A program made the translations under genes and the position numbers. This document shows, piece by piece, positions 20,568 to 31,511 of a stretch of DNA of 64,000 bases. The notes below the pieces were generated by a model. It was not told the origin of the DNA. It worked only from the letters and a program-made list of their open reading frames with translations, and made no database searches. The stretch comes from Leucosporidium creatinivorum (lineage: Eukaryota; Basidiomycota; Microbotryomycetes; Leucosporidiales; Leucosporidiaceae): assembly GCA_001600635.1 (NCBI GenBank), contig BCKL01000029.1, positions 20,434 to 84,433 on the forward strand, written 5' to 3'. Position 1 is the stretch's first letter. Each line of letters starts with the position of its first letter.

Positions 20568-23030
20568 ATGGCGACTACGCTGGCTCACCCTCTCCCGCCC
20601 GCTCTGGCCAGCGCCAGCTCGTCGCAACCTCCTCGCTCGTTACAGCAGCGGTCGCTGGCTCCTTCGCACGCTGCGTTAGCCGCTCAACCCACTCATATCC
20701 CATCACAGCATCATCTCCCCTTTCGCCCTCCTTCCGCTTTCCCTTCGCCTTCGCCTACTCCTTCTCTCCCGTCTGCGGCGCCAACGGCGAGTTCGTTGGT
20801 GGGGTTGCCAGCAGGAGCGCCGGCGGTGCCATTCCCTTCTACCTCGAGGTGTTTACATCTACCTCAAGCGTTGGAATTGGGCACAGAGCAGCAGTTGGAG
20901 AGGTTCAGACTGGCAGTGCGCTGGAGTCTGAAGCTCGCGTCCGAGCATCATCAGAAGAGCAAGCGGAGGAAGGTGAGTCTCTTCTCCTAATCTCGGCGGA
21001 GGCAGCTGGAAGCGGTCTGTAGTAGACAATAGCACAGCTGACGAGCTAAGATGGTACAGCTCCCCGCGCCGAAATGCTCCTCCTGCCATCTCGCTCTTCG
21101 TCGAGCCATGCTCTGCCTTGATTGCGCTACGACTCTCTGCACCACCGCCGAGGGAGCAGGACACGTTCACGCTCATTCAATCAAGCATCGACATTCGCTC
21201 TGTAGGTCTTTCCTCGTCTTTAAAACAGCAGAGGACGAGCTCTAACGCGTCTTGCGCTCCTCTTACCTTCTCGCTCTTCGATGTGAATCAGTCTGGGACC
21301 TCCATTCCGCCGCTGTATGGTGCGCTGGATGCTCGGATTATGTGTACCATCCCTCGGTCGAGAAGCTCGTGGCGTTGGAGACGGAGGCGTTCCAAGCCGA
21401 GCTCCAGACAGGCAGCGAGGCAGGAGGTGAGTTACTGGTCTTTGGCTCGCGTTCTGCGTTCGTCGCTAATACTAGGATACACTGTAGCCATCGTCAAGAG
21501 GAAGCGAGTGACCCCCTCGGCCTGGAAACCTTCCTCGCTGAGCTCTACAGCCATCGAGAACGTCTTTCGTACACTATCCCTCGTTTCTCCTCCTGCGCCG
21601 AGCTCCTCACTGACATCCTCTTACACTCCTCCCTCCAGCCCGAGGTCTCCGCAACCTCGGCCAAACCTGCTACATGTCGGTGGTCCTCCAAGCGTTCCTC
21701 TCCAACCCGATCCTCCGCTCCTACTTCCTCTCGGACCGACACAATCGCGCACTCTGTGAGCGGACGCAGCTTGGGGAGAAGCCTTGCTTGCTGTGCGAGA
21801 TGGATTTGCTGTTCTCCGAGGTGAGTCGGGCTTCCCTAATGCTGAATAGGGCTCCGCTGACAACGAGATGACTCGACAGTGCTGCTCCTCGAGCTCGAGC
21901 GCGTTCGGGCCGACCAACTTCCTCCACACGATGTGGCAGTCATCTACCGAGCTATCAGGCTACGCTCAACAAGACGCTCACGAGTTTCTGATATCGAGTA
22001 CGTTCCCCTCCCGTCCTCTCTCCTCGCTCTCGCTGACCCTTCCCCCTTCCCTCCAGCTCTTAACCTCCTCCACTCCTCCTCCCCCGGCTCAACCAACTCG
22101 CACTGCACCTGCATCGCTCACTCAACCTTCGCCGGCCAACTACGTTCCGAAGTCCGCTGTGGTCGCTGTCAGAACGTGACGAGCTCGACCGACCCTTTCC
22201 TCGACTTGAGCCTGGATCTACGAGGCGGCGCCAAGCTGGGCTTACCGGCGGGAGCTAATACCTTGGCGGATTGCTTGACGAGGTGAGCTGCTCTTCTTGA
22301 CTACGAGAGAGGGAGGAAGGAGCTGATCAGACCGGCCCGAGCAGATTTACGAGCCCCGAGCAGCTCCCGCCTAAGGAGTACACCTGCGGCACTTGTGGCG
22401 ACACGGCGCATACCGCGAGCAAGCAACTGAGCATCCAGAACCTCCCTCCAGTTTTGTGCATCCAGCTCAAGGTGCGTTTCCGCTCTCTCGCCTCCTCGAG
22501 CTCCCTCCTCGACTGACCTCGCCCCTCCTCTCGAACAGCGATTCGAGCACGTCGGCGGTTCACACAAGGTCGACACGCCTATTCGCTACCCCCTCAAGCT
22601 CAACATGCGCAAGTACATGTCGACCAGCCTCGCTACGATGACCCCCGACCGTGCTCCTGCCGGGTGAGTTCTCGTCGACTCGCTCGCCGAGAGGACGATC
22701 GCTGATGAGTGGGCTTTGCAGACCCGACTCGGCGTACGAGTATGAGCTCAGTAGCTTGGTTGCGCATGAGGGGACTTTGACGAACGGACACTGTACGTCC
22801 TTTCGCTTCTGAATGGCGGCGCCGAGCTGACCTCTCTCCTCCCTTTCGCAGACACCTCGATTTGCCGCGGTCCTGACGATGTGAGCTCACTCCATCCCTC
22901 TACACTCGACCGTCGCTTACGCTCTTCACCTACACAGTTCTGGGTCTTCGACGACGACAAGGTCCGGCGCGCGCCCCTCGCCGAAGTCCTCAACGCCAAA
23001 GCCTACCTCTTGATTTACACCAAGAAGTGA
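20568..23030 (+). CDS. UBP8: SAGA histone H2B deubiquitinase Ubp8/USP22-like
   Basis: Nuclear cysteine protease that removes ubiquitin from histone H2B within SAGA. A Ser/Pro/Ala-rich N-terminus of about 100 residues leads into a ZnF-UBP domain (CLHLPQALELG, KCSSCHLALRRAMLCLDC, HAHSIKHRH, VWCAGCSDYVYHP). The catalytic Cys box is GLRNLGQTCYMSVVLQAFL, followed by FGPTNFLHTMW, GYAQQDAHEFL, CTCIAHSTFAGQLRSEVRC (finger cysteines), CGTCGDTAHTASKQLSIQ, LCIQLKRFEHVG, and the catalytic His box EGTLTNGHYTSICR with DFWVFDDDKV. About eleven introns. The start at 20568 was chosen because upstream in-frame sequence from 20373 looks like leader; that longer start is possible. ZnF plus USP of this size points to Ubp8 rather than other USPs. 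Confidence 0.92.
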
Positions 23031-23362
23031 ACGAAACGACCCTCTAGCTTATTCTTAGTCCTTATTCTCTTTACGACTCTTTCTTACTACGGCCCCTCGC
23101 CCACGCCCACGCCCTCGCATCTCTTCCTCGCATCCTCCTCATCTCTCACCTCCGGGACTCGCCCTCTTCTTCTGTAGCATTCTTGTGACTCTCTCCCTCT
23201 TTCTTTCACCGCAATTGCATAGCGAGACGTCGGTCTCGTGCGTTTCACTCTCTCCCTCTCTCGGCCGAGCAAGCAAGTGAGAGGCAAAACGAACTTGCGA
23301 AAACGAATGACAGGCGCTGCGCTGCTCTACAACATAGACCACATCCGACAACCATCTACAAC
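23031..23362. other. Convergent 3' region, UBP8 / HMG-box gene
   Basis: 332 bp between two stop codons on opposite strands, holding both 3' ends. It is pyrimidine-rich on the plus strand. No gene seen. Confidence 0.5.
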
Positions 23363-23500
23363 TCAGCGCTCATCCTTGGGTCTCTTCGCCACCCTATCAA
23401 ACAGCGTCGCATCGTAACCTCCTTCGCCGAGGCCGGACGTGGGATACGAGTAGATGTACTCCCCTCCGCCGACCATGTAGGCTCCTTCCCACTCGTAAGC

Positions 23501-23533
<33 letters not shown>

Positions 23534-23814
23534 AGGTGCTGTCGGCGGGAGCGGAGGGTGCTCTTGCGGAGGGAGGAAGAAGGTCGGCGCCGAGGTGGGA
23601 GGAGCGGAGGCGGGCCATTGGGTGCGACCGATGGGGAAGGAGTTACCAATGGGTCCTCCGGGAGCCCAGAAGTCGTAGTTCTCGACGCCGAGGGTTGTAG
23701 GCTGGGCGGGGTAGATGATGGAGGAGGAGGATGGAGGGGCGCTCGCCGAGATTGAGCGAGTATGCGAGGCGAAGAGATCTTGCGGGGTAGTGGAGACTGT
23801 ATGTCGTCGGGAAG

Positions 23815-23849
<35 letters not shown>

Positions 23850-24963
23850 GCCGAAGTGGGAGGAGGGAGGAGAGGAATGGGAAGGGGCTGTTGGAAGGCG
23901 ACGCTCGGTGAGGGCTCGGCGGGAAACCATTGCTGGCCATTGGACTGGTAGAGCTGGGGAGGAGGAGCGGCATGCTGCGGAGGTGAGGTACTGTAGAGGA
24001 TGTGATGCGGATTCGGTTGCTGAGGGAGCTGGAGAGGGAGCGAGGCGGGTGAAGTTGACGTTGGAATCCACTGGCTGGGATCGCCCAAGCGAGCATACGG
24101 CGCTTGACCACCTGCAGCACGATACGGACCCTCGGCCGAGCTTCCTAGCTGATGTACCCCTGGCGGTAAAGCCGAAGAACCAGTCGAAGATTCCGCAACG
24201 GCCGAGTCGCCGCTTGCGGCGGTGAGGAGGGACGAGGACGATGCACGCTTCCGCGGCCACTGAGGGTGGTCGTAGATGGTGCGGCCGGAGGGTGTACGAG
24301 CTAATCCAGTAGAGCTGCTCGACGTGCTGGTGCGGCCAGAGGGTGTTCGAACGACTCCAGCGGCGCTACTCGGCGTGACGGAGCGGGTCTTGGACGAGGC
24401 CTTCTTCTCCTTGGGTAGCGGCGCGAACTTGTAGTCGGGATATTTCTCCTTGTGATCCCGCTTTGCTTGCTGGGCGAGACGCTCGTAGACTTGCTTGATC
24501 TGCTCGGTCGAAGCACAAAGAGCCTGGGTCAGTAAGCTGCCCGACCGCCCTCCCTTTCCGCCGCCTCGCCCGGAGCGCGTTCTGCAGTCAATCCGACTCA
24601 CAGCTGGATCCTCGTTGCGCCACATTTCAGCAATAATCTGCAGGGGAGCAAGTCAGCGAAGCTCCCGGTGCTGTTTAGAGCCCGGCTCACCTTGCTCAGC
24701 TCTCCCTGTTGCTTGCTCAACCGATTGTCGGGCTCCTGCTCCTTCAAATCGGCGTGGATCTTGGTGCGATACAGCAGCCAGGCGTTCATAGGTCGTGGCA
24801 CTCGCTGCTGACCTGCTGCTGTAGGCAATGGCGTTGCTGCTTCGCCTGGAGAGAGAAGATAGTCGCGCCGGGAGTCAGCTTCGAGACAGTCTAGAAGCGA
24901 GATGTAGGGAGAGAGCAGCTTACGAGGCGAAGGCTGCTTTGTGGTCCGTACAGGACCGCTCAT
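23363..24963 (-). CDS. MATA-type HMG-box transcription factor with polyglutamine tracts
   Basis: Sequence-specific DNA-binding protein of the MATA/Ste11/Prf1 HMG class. The box lies in the first 120 residues, spread over three or four exons: VPRPMNAWLLYRTKIHADL, SKQQGELSKIIAEMWRNEDP and KQVYERLAQQAKRDHKEKYP followed by DYKFAPLPKEKK. The rest, about 380 residues, is low-complexity Ser/Pro/Gln-rich and typical of activation regions, with two Gln runs (about 11 and 11 residues). It ends VAKRPKDER. The conserved RPMNAWLLYR entry is like fungal mating-pheromone response factors, but this domain alone cannot say whether it is a mating-type gene, a Prf1-like pheromone regulator or another HMG factor. 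No pheromone or receptor gene was seen nearby. Confidence 0.85.
23502..23533. repeat. CAG/CTG microsatellite coding for Gln
   Basis: Pure CTG repeat on the plus strand, read as CAG on the coding minus strand, giving an 11-residue Gln tract in the HMG-box protein. Pure repeats like this are prone to length change. Confidence 0.9.
23816..23849. repeat. Alternating CAG/CAA Gln tract
   Basis: A second Gln tract of the HMG-box gene, coded by alternating CAG and CAA. Unlike the pure tract downstream it is interrupted at DNA level, so the run may be held by selection on the protein rather than by slippage. Confidence 0.85.
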
Positions 24964-25971
24964 GCTGGGCTGTAACGTCGTCGAGAAAAGCTGGCGGGCA
25001 ATGTGGGCGGAAGACAGAAGGCGGCGGACGGGTCGGCTCTCTCCTCCTGGCGTTCGGAGCGAAAGAGCGGTGCTCGACTACTTGCGAGGATCGTGATCAA
25101 ACCGCCTTTGATCAGGGAAAGATGCAGGCAGGTATAAACGGGAGACCCGGGAGACCCCCTTCATCTGCCAACCCTGCAGAAAGTGCCTGGAGGCAGCAGC
25201 TGGCGCCACGGCCGAGACTGACCTCTCTCTTGCTCCCAAAAGACAGCTTCCACCTCGTTCTGGTAGAGTCGACTGGGTGCCGGGACTGTAGATGGTAGCT
25301 CCCGATGTGGCTGCCGCTACAGAGCACCCCTGCTCGCTCTGTAACGCCAGGCAACGCCTTCAGGACTGCTCGGCGCTGAGCGGTAACGCCGAGACATGAT
25401 CCATCTCGCTTGCCCATCCGCTTGGGCGCCTACAGCTGCACAGACGAACCTGCCATGAAGCACTAGAAATAGAGGTGTAGTGTTGCGTGCCCTCCAAGCC
25501 TTCATCGTTGCCCTCACGGCTCGGAGATGGGGGGGTTCAGAACTTCGGCGGCAGACAAAGGAAGAAGCTGTAAGCTGGCGAAAGCAATCGAGTGTGCTAC
25601 AGGCGGAAGTACGGCCTGCGGAATCCGGTGGGCGATTGTGGAAGGCGGCCCATGTTTCGCGACCGAGCTGTTGGCCGTGAAGAGGGCCTCCGTAACAGTC
25701 CGTAGAGCTCGCCGAAGCTGGAGCGCCGAAAGTTGGGCTCGCTCGCTCCCACCGAGCAAGCGGCGGGCCGTGCTGCTGAGTCTCTGACTCGAAATGAAAT
25801 GGAGTAACTTTCTGGCCGCTTCATCATCTTCCTGCCGTGATCGTCACTTGCTGTCTGGTCCGAAGGCTGCTCGGCGTTAAGGGGTAGTCGAGTTAGAAAA
25901 CGGCTCAGCTGAGCATAGAGAGACCACGGACCTATACCACATCAGCTTTTTTACCACCCTGCACCCCTACC
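24964..25971. other. Divergent intergenic region, HMG-box gene / ZRC1
   Basis: About 1 kb upstream of both flanking genes with no supported gene. It carries several CTCGGCG/CGCCGAG words and short dyads, such as CACTA and TAGTG arms near 25465-25485. An unusually long promoter for this compact region, which would fit a regulated HMG-box gene. Confidence 0.45.
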
Positions 25972-26070
25972 ATGCCCAACAGACGACTTTCGGCATTGGC
26001 AAGAAGGCAACCTTCGGAGAGCGCCCTCTCTTTCGCTTCCTCCTCTTTCTCGTTGCCTTCTTCACCATGA
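25972..26070 (+). promoter_or_regulatory. Upstream ORF whose stop overlaps the ZRC1 start (ATGA)
   Basis: An ATG at 25972 opens a 32-codon reading frame that ends with the TGA at 26068-26070. That stop shares its first two bases with the ATG of ZRC1 at 26067. The uORF is Ser-rich and resembles nothing known. If the transcript begins upstream of 25972, ribosomes would meet the uORF first, and the ATGA overlap would suit termination-reinitiation. Transcript start is unknown, so function is inferred. Confidence 0.5.
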
Positions 26071-28107
26071 GTAGCCGAGGATTCAAGTTAAAGCTACTGC
26101 TAGCGAGTGAGTTTTGTCTCTGCTCGCTCTCAGTCGTCTGCAGAAAGCTCACGCCACCCCTCCTACAGTCGACACTGCTTTCCTCCTGCTCGAGCTGGGA
26201 GTCGGGACGGCGGTGGGCAGTCTGGCGCTTGTTGCCGACAGTTTCCACATGTACGTAGCTGCTCCCTGCCGCACTCTGTACCCCTACTAACTCGCTCTTT
26301 CGGCCTCGACAGGGTGCGTGCTGCGACTCGGCCGCCAGTCGCGCTTGCTGACTCCCCTTCTCACAGCTCAACGACGTCTGCTCGCTGGTCGTAGCCATGC
26401 AGGCGATGAAGCTCGCCGAGCAGGGTACTGCCTCGGCCAAGTACAGCTACGGATGGCAGCGCGCAGAGGTCCTGGGCGCTCTCATCAACGCCGTCTTCCT
26501 GCTCGCCCTTTGCTTCTCGATTGGACTGGAAGCTATCGCTCGTTTCATCTCTGGTGCTGGTGAGTGCTCTATCCTTCGTCTGCTGATCCTTGCTGGCGTG
26601 CTCGTAAAAGTCTGCAGTAGGGTCAAGGGCGTCGATCAGGAAGCTGACCTGCGGGGTTGCCCTTCGTCTCTCGCTCGCTACAGAGGTCACCAACCCTCAG
26701 CTCATCGTCGTCGTTGGTGCTGCTGGACTACTCTCCAACATTGTCGGGCTGTTCCTCTTCCATGGTGCGTTTGAAGTGACAAGCTGGAGTCGCCGAGGGC
26801 AGCAGGGCTAATTGCGCTTCGCAGATCATGGAGGACATTCACATGGCGGAGGAGGAGGACACTCGCACGGCGGAGGAGGAAGTCATGCTGGACACGGTCA
26901 CGATGATATCGAGTCGGGCAACAAGAAGGCCAAGAAGGCGAAGAAGACCCCCTCCTCCTACGCCGAGGCCGCCGCTCCTACCGACCGCACTCCCCTTCTC
27001 ACTCCCAACGGCCCTTCGACCTCCTCCTCCCCTACACCTCCTACCGAAACCGACGATGAGGACGATGAAGAGCCCGAGGACGAGCTCTACGTCCACCCCG
27101 GAGCTCTGCGCGAGAACATCGTCAAGCATGCTCATGAGCAGGGTTACGGCGCGCACTCGCATACGCCCAAGAAGGGTGGAGATCACTCGCATGGAAACGG
27201 AGAGGCTGGACATGGTCATGCGCATGGCGATGATGAGGAGGAGGATGAGGAGGTCGCTGCTTCGGGAAGGGACGGTGGAATGAACGATTACGGTGTCTGG
27301 TTGCACGTCATGGGCGATGCTGTGAGTACTTGTTACCGCTTTGATGTCGCTACAGCTCGCTTACCCTGTTCCCTTGACAGCTCGGCAACATCGGAGTCAT
27401 TGCCGCCGGTCTCTTCATCTGGCTCACCGACTACTCGTGGCGCATGTACAGCGACCCCGCCGTCTCGCTCGTCATCACTTGTATCATCTTCTCCTCCGCC
27501 CTTCCTCTCAGTGAGCTCTACATTTCCCGATTTGAGCGCCCGCAGCGAGCTGACCTGTTTTCCCTCTCGCAGCCAAGTCCGCCTCCTTCATCCTTCTCCA
27601 GGGTGTTCCTTCCTCCATCCCTCTCGACCGTCTTCGCAGCGCCATCGCTGCCGTCCCTGGTGTCCACAACGTCCACGGTGAGCTCACTCCTTGACGCCCC
27701 GCTCGGCCTCGGTGCTGATCCGCCTTCTCCCTCGCAGAGCTTCACGTCTGGTCCCTCTCTGAGTCCAAGAGCGTCGCTTCGGTGCACGTCATGACCAACG
27801 AGGGCGATTTCGTCGAGGTGTCATCCAAGATCCGCCGCGTGATGCACCGTTTCGGCATTCACAGCTCGTTCGTGCTCCCTCCCCTCCCCCTTCTGTCCTG
27901 TCTGACCCTCTCTTCACCCTTTGCAGTACCATCCAACCCGAGGTCATCACCACCAAAGCCCACACAGCAAGCCACATCTCGGCCGAGGCAGCAGCAACCG
28001 TTACGCCCGAGCAGGAGGGCTGCATGGTACTCTGCGCCGACGATTCCTGTCGCGAGAGCTCGTGCTGTCCTCCGGGGGATCAGCCGACTACGCCTCCTGC
28101 GCAGTAG
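26067..28107 (+). CDS. ZRC1: Vacuolar zinc transporter, Zrc1/Cot1 type (CDF family)
   Basis: Cation diffusion facilitator moving Zn2+ (and possibly Co2+) into the vacuole in exchange for protons. Six-helix CDF pattern: LLELGVGTAVGSLALVADSF then HMLNDVCSLVVAMQA (metal-site His/Asp), YSYGWQRAEVLGALINAVFL, LIVVVGAAGLLSNIVGLFLF then HDHGGH, a long cytosolic loop rich in His and acidic residues (residues about 130-260), YGVWLHVMGDALGNIGVIAA (second metal site) and a CDF C-terminal domain (LLQGVPSSIPLDRLRSAI, ELHVWSLSESKSVASVHV). The tail ends with several Cys (VLCADDSCRESSCCPP). The start at 26067 aligns with the family; exon 1 is short. His-rich loop and C-terminal Cys indicate Zrc1 rather than the Msc2 or Mmt branches. 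Confidence 0.93.
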
Positions 28108-28663
28108 ATGGATGGGTCGTGTAGTAGAGAGAGCTGTTACTTGTTGAAGCGTGTCGTAATGGGCATGCAGGATAGAATCAGCGCTCGGCGAGGGCGAACT
28201 CGAGAGTTGTCGAGAGTGAACTCGGCCTCGGTGCAGGGCCAGCCCGATAACTCGACAGAAGAAGCTTCTGAGCATTTGTAGTAACCTACAGACCTCCGCC
28301 CGACCGAAGAGTGCACGACTGGCTCGGCTTTCTCACGCTGAAGGAGCTGCTCGGCGAAGAGGAGTGCTACCTCGGTCAAGGGTCAAAGACTGCAGAAGTT
28401 GATTTGACAGGCATCAGTGACAGCTGCAACTCGACCCCAGAGCCGCGACTGAGGCTGCAAGACGATCTGATCGCTTCAGTTGAACTATGACGAGGGTCAG
28501 GCCTTCCTCGACTTCCAGCTGGAGATGGGTTGAACTCCTCCCATTTCCGACCAAGTCACCTCGTCTCGCTTTCACGTTACTCTCTGCACTCGACTAGGCC
28601 CTGACAGCCCCCCCTACATCCTTCTACCGCACTACACCACCGCCCAACCGCTCTCTCATCTCG
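28108..28663. other. Intergenic between ZRC1 and SLM1-like gene
   Basis: 556 bp with no supported gene; it should hold the ZRC1 3' end and the next promoter. Contains repeated CTCGGCG words. Confidence 0.45.
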
Positions 28664-31051
28664 ATGGCTGAACCCTACGCTGGACAGCCTTCCCAAAGGC
28701 CTCGCTCGGTCGCTACTGGAGTCTCGCGCAAGAGTTCCATGGCATCCCGCAACTCGCAACTCATCAAGAAGAACACTGGCCCGTGAGTAAACCCCTACAT
28801 ACTCCAATCTAAAGAGGCCGAGGCGGCGAGGCGAGGCGCTTGAGACAAAACAACGCTGACCCGCTCGCTCACTCCCCTACAGCTACGAGCTGAGGCCGAG
28901 TGACATCCTCATTGAGCGTTTCCAGGCCTGGAAGCGTTTGGTCAAGAACCTCATCGCCTACTTCGAGGGCATTGCCGACATTGAGGTGAGCCTGCGCGGT
29001 GGGGAGGAGAAGGCGCTAGAGGACTGGCTAACCCTCTGCGATTCTGCTACAGGCCAACACCGCTAAGGAGCTCACCAAGCTTGGTGGAGTCATCCAAGTC
29101 CCCTTCCGCGAGGGCAACCAGGTGAGCACCGACCACCAGGGTCTTGCGAGTTGGGCGCTGAAGCTGACCTTCTCTTCTCGCTCTCGAACAGTTCCTCGGC
29201 GAGGGTGGAGTCCAGGACATCTTCTACGGAGTCGTACGTTCTACATCTTCCTACCTCGACCCCGCTGACCCCTTCCCGTCCCCCTTCAACCTCAACAGCG
29301 CGAGCGAACTCGTCTCATCGCCGATGCTCACGCCAACCTCGCCAAGACGGTCGAGGGCTCCATCGTGCAGCACCTCCAGAAGCTTCGCACTGAGCTCAAG
29401 GCGCATGTCAGGAACATCCAGCAGGACACGGGCAAGCTCGCCGCTGCCGTCGCCAAGGAGCGCGAGCTCTCTACCAAGATGATCACCGACCTCGCTCGCT
29501 CCATCACCATGCTCAAGAACACTCCTATGGGTGTCCACGCCAAGGAGGATCCCTGGTGAGTCTGCGCCGAGCCACAGCGACGATCGAGCTCAGCGAGCTG
29601 ATCCTCCTTCCTTTGCACAGGTACACCAACTCGCTCGTCGCCCGTCAGCTCCAGAAGCAGGTCCACGAGGAGAACGCTCTTCAGAAGTCCATCATCATCA
29701 TGCAGCAGAACTCTGAGCACTTTGAGGAGGGCGTCGTTCGCGCCATCCAGATGGCCTGGTCGACCTTTGACGAGTGGAAGTGAGTTGCCTCTCGTCTCGA
29801 TCATCTCACTGTCGCTCCAAGCTGACCTCTTCTTCACTACAGCGCTCGCGCCTCGAGTCAGGTGCAGGAGACCTGGGGCACCATGGGTCAGCTCATGCGC
29901 TCGGTCGCTCCCACCACCGAGTGGACCGCCTTCGCCTCACGCTCCGAGTACCTCCTCGACCCCGACACGCCATTGAGGAACCCCATGACCATCAACTACC
30001 CCGGCAAGGACGACCCTAGCGTCATCCCCGTCCACCAGGGCATCCTCGAGAGGAAGAAGCGCTACACCAAGACTTACAAGGGTGAGTCTCGGCGATGCAG
30101 CGACTCGACTGAACCTCGCTGACCCGTCCTCTACACCGCAGAGTCCTTCTACATCCTCACTCCCGCCGGATACCTCCACGAGCACGCCTCGTCGGACTTG
30201 AGCAAGCACCCCAACCCCGAGCTCTCGCTCTTCCTCCCCGAGTGCACCCTCGGCGCTCCTACCAACCCTAATGCCCGCTCGCACAAGTTCCACATCGACG
30301 GCAAGAAGTCCATCGGAGGCGACGTCGGCCAGAAGAACGGCCTCTTCGCCATGGACGCTAGCTTCACCTTCCGCGCTCGCTCCCACGACGAGATGCTCGA
30401 GTGGTGGAACGACTGCAAGCAGCTCAGCAAGGTCTACCGTGAGTTGTAGCTACCGAGTGGCTCCTACTCCTCGCTGACCCGCTCCATCCCACAGTCACCT
30501 CGTCCGAGCCGTTCGACCGCTCGGGACCCGTTCCCGCCGCCGTCCGCGCCGCTGGATACGTCTCGGAGGAAGAGGAGGAGACCGACGAGGACGGCTCTTC
30601 CATCGAGGAGGAGACTGACGAGGAGACCTCCGATGAGGAGGAGGAGGAGCACCACCGTCACCACGCCCACGCCCACCACGCTCACGGCACTCAGACCTTC
30701 ACCGAGGCGCCCGCTGCTGCCAACGCTACCGCCGGCACTGAGGCTCCTTCGTACTCGGCCCCTGCTGCTGGATCGAGCGTCGAGGTCGGACCCAACGGCT
30801 ACGCTGTCGAGAAGAAGGGTGTCCCTCCTGCGCTCGGAGGAGCCGCTGGCGCCGAGAGCAGTGGAGCTGCCCCGAAGCCCGAGGTCGCCGCCGCCGAGGA
30901 CTCGAGCGATGAGGATGAGGATGACGACGAGGAGGAAGAGGAGCAGGCCAGTCACCCCGGCCTCATCGGCCGTTTCGTCGAGGCTCTCGGAGGAGGATCG
31001 AGCTCCCCGCCTCCCTCCTCGCCCAAGGCCGCTACCGCTCCCGTCGTCTAG
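28664..31051 (+). CDS. SLM1: Slm1/Slm2-type PH-domain protein (TORC2 effector)
   Basis: Plasma-membrane (eisosome) protein that binds PI(4,5)P2 and links TORC2 and calcineurin to membrane stress. The N-terminal part is an F-BAR-like coiled coil: RPSDILIERFQAWKRLVKNL, ANTAKELTKLGGVIQVPF, LQKLRTELKAHVRNIQQD, NSLVARQLQKQVHEENAL and FEEGVVRAIQMAWSTFDEW. A PH domain follows (HQGILERKKRYTKTYKESFY, ILTPAGYLHEH, ELSLFLPECTLG, KFHIDGKK, FRARSHDEMLEWWNDCKQL). The C-terminus is about 170 residues, acidic with a His-rich patch, then Pro/Ala-rich. About eight introns. Assignment rests on the coiled coil plus this PH domain, which is characteristic of the family. Confidence 0.9.
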
Positions 31052-31511
31052 AGTTTAATCGTGTGGATGTTCTGGGTGAGTTTCTGCGAGGGCTTTCCGT
31101 CGTTGACCGAGCCGAGCTAACTCGACTCGCACATCTTCGCAGATCGCTCTCGCTCTGATATCTCCCGACCGCCGCGCCTCTCCCCTAATCGCGTGCACAA
31201 GGTCATTTGAATAGGCCTTATAATCTCGTCTTTGAAGCAGGAAGAAAATGCACACAGACAGCTTGTACAATGTTGAACCGGCGCCGAAGTGGGAGCGAGG
31301 GCGAAGCGAATACGGCAGGTGAGAGAGCTGGGAAGATTGTGCATACGTCGTCGTGGCGTCTTGACTGAGCGAGGCCGCTAGCTTGGAACAGACCGCGAAC
31401 GGATGCCAGCGATCAGCGCCGAGCGCCCTCTTCGCCGAAACGCCTCGAGATGGCGGTGAGCTATCCTTGCAGGAAGCCGTCTATGATTAAACTACATATA
31501 TAATACTTGCT
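31052..31511. other. Convergent 3' region, SLM1 / dioxygenase
   Basis: 460 bp between two convergent stop codons. A GTGAGT and CTAAC-like signals at 31077-31141 suggest a spliced SLM1 3' UTR. No gene seen. Confidence 0.45.

Noticed and set aside
25972-26066. N-terminal extension of the zinc transporter from the ATG at 25972
   Set aside because: That frame ends in TGA at 26068-26070. The family alignment starts from the ATG at 26067.
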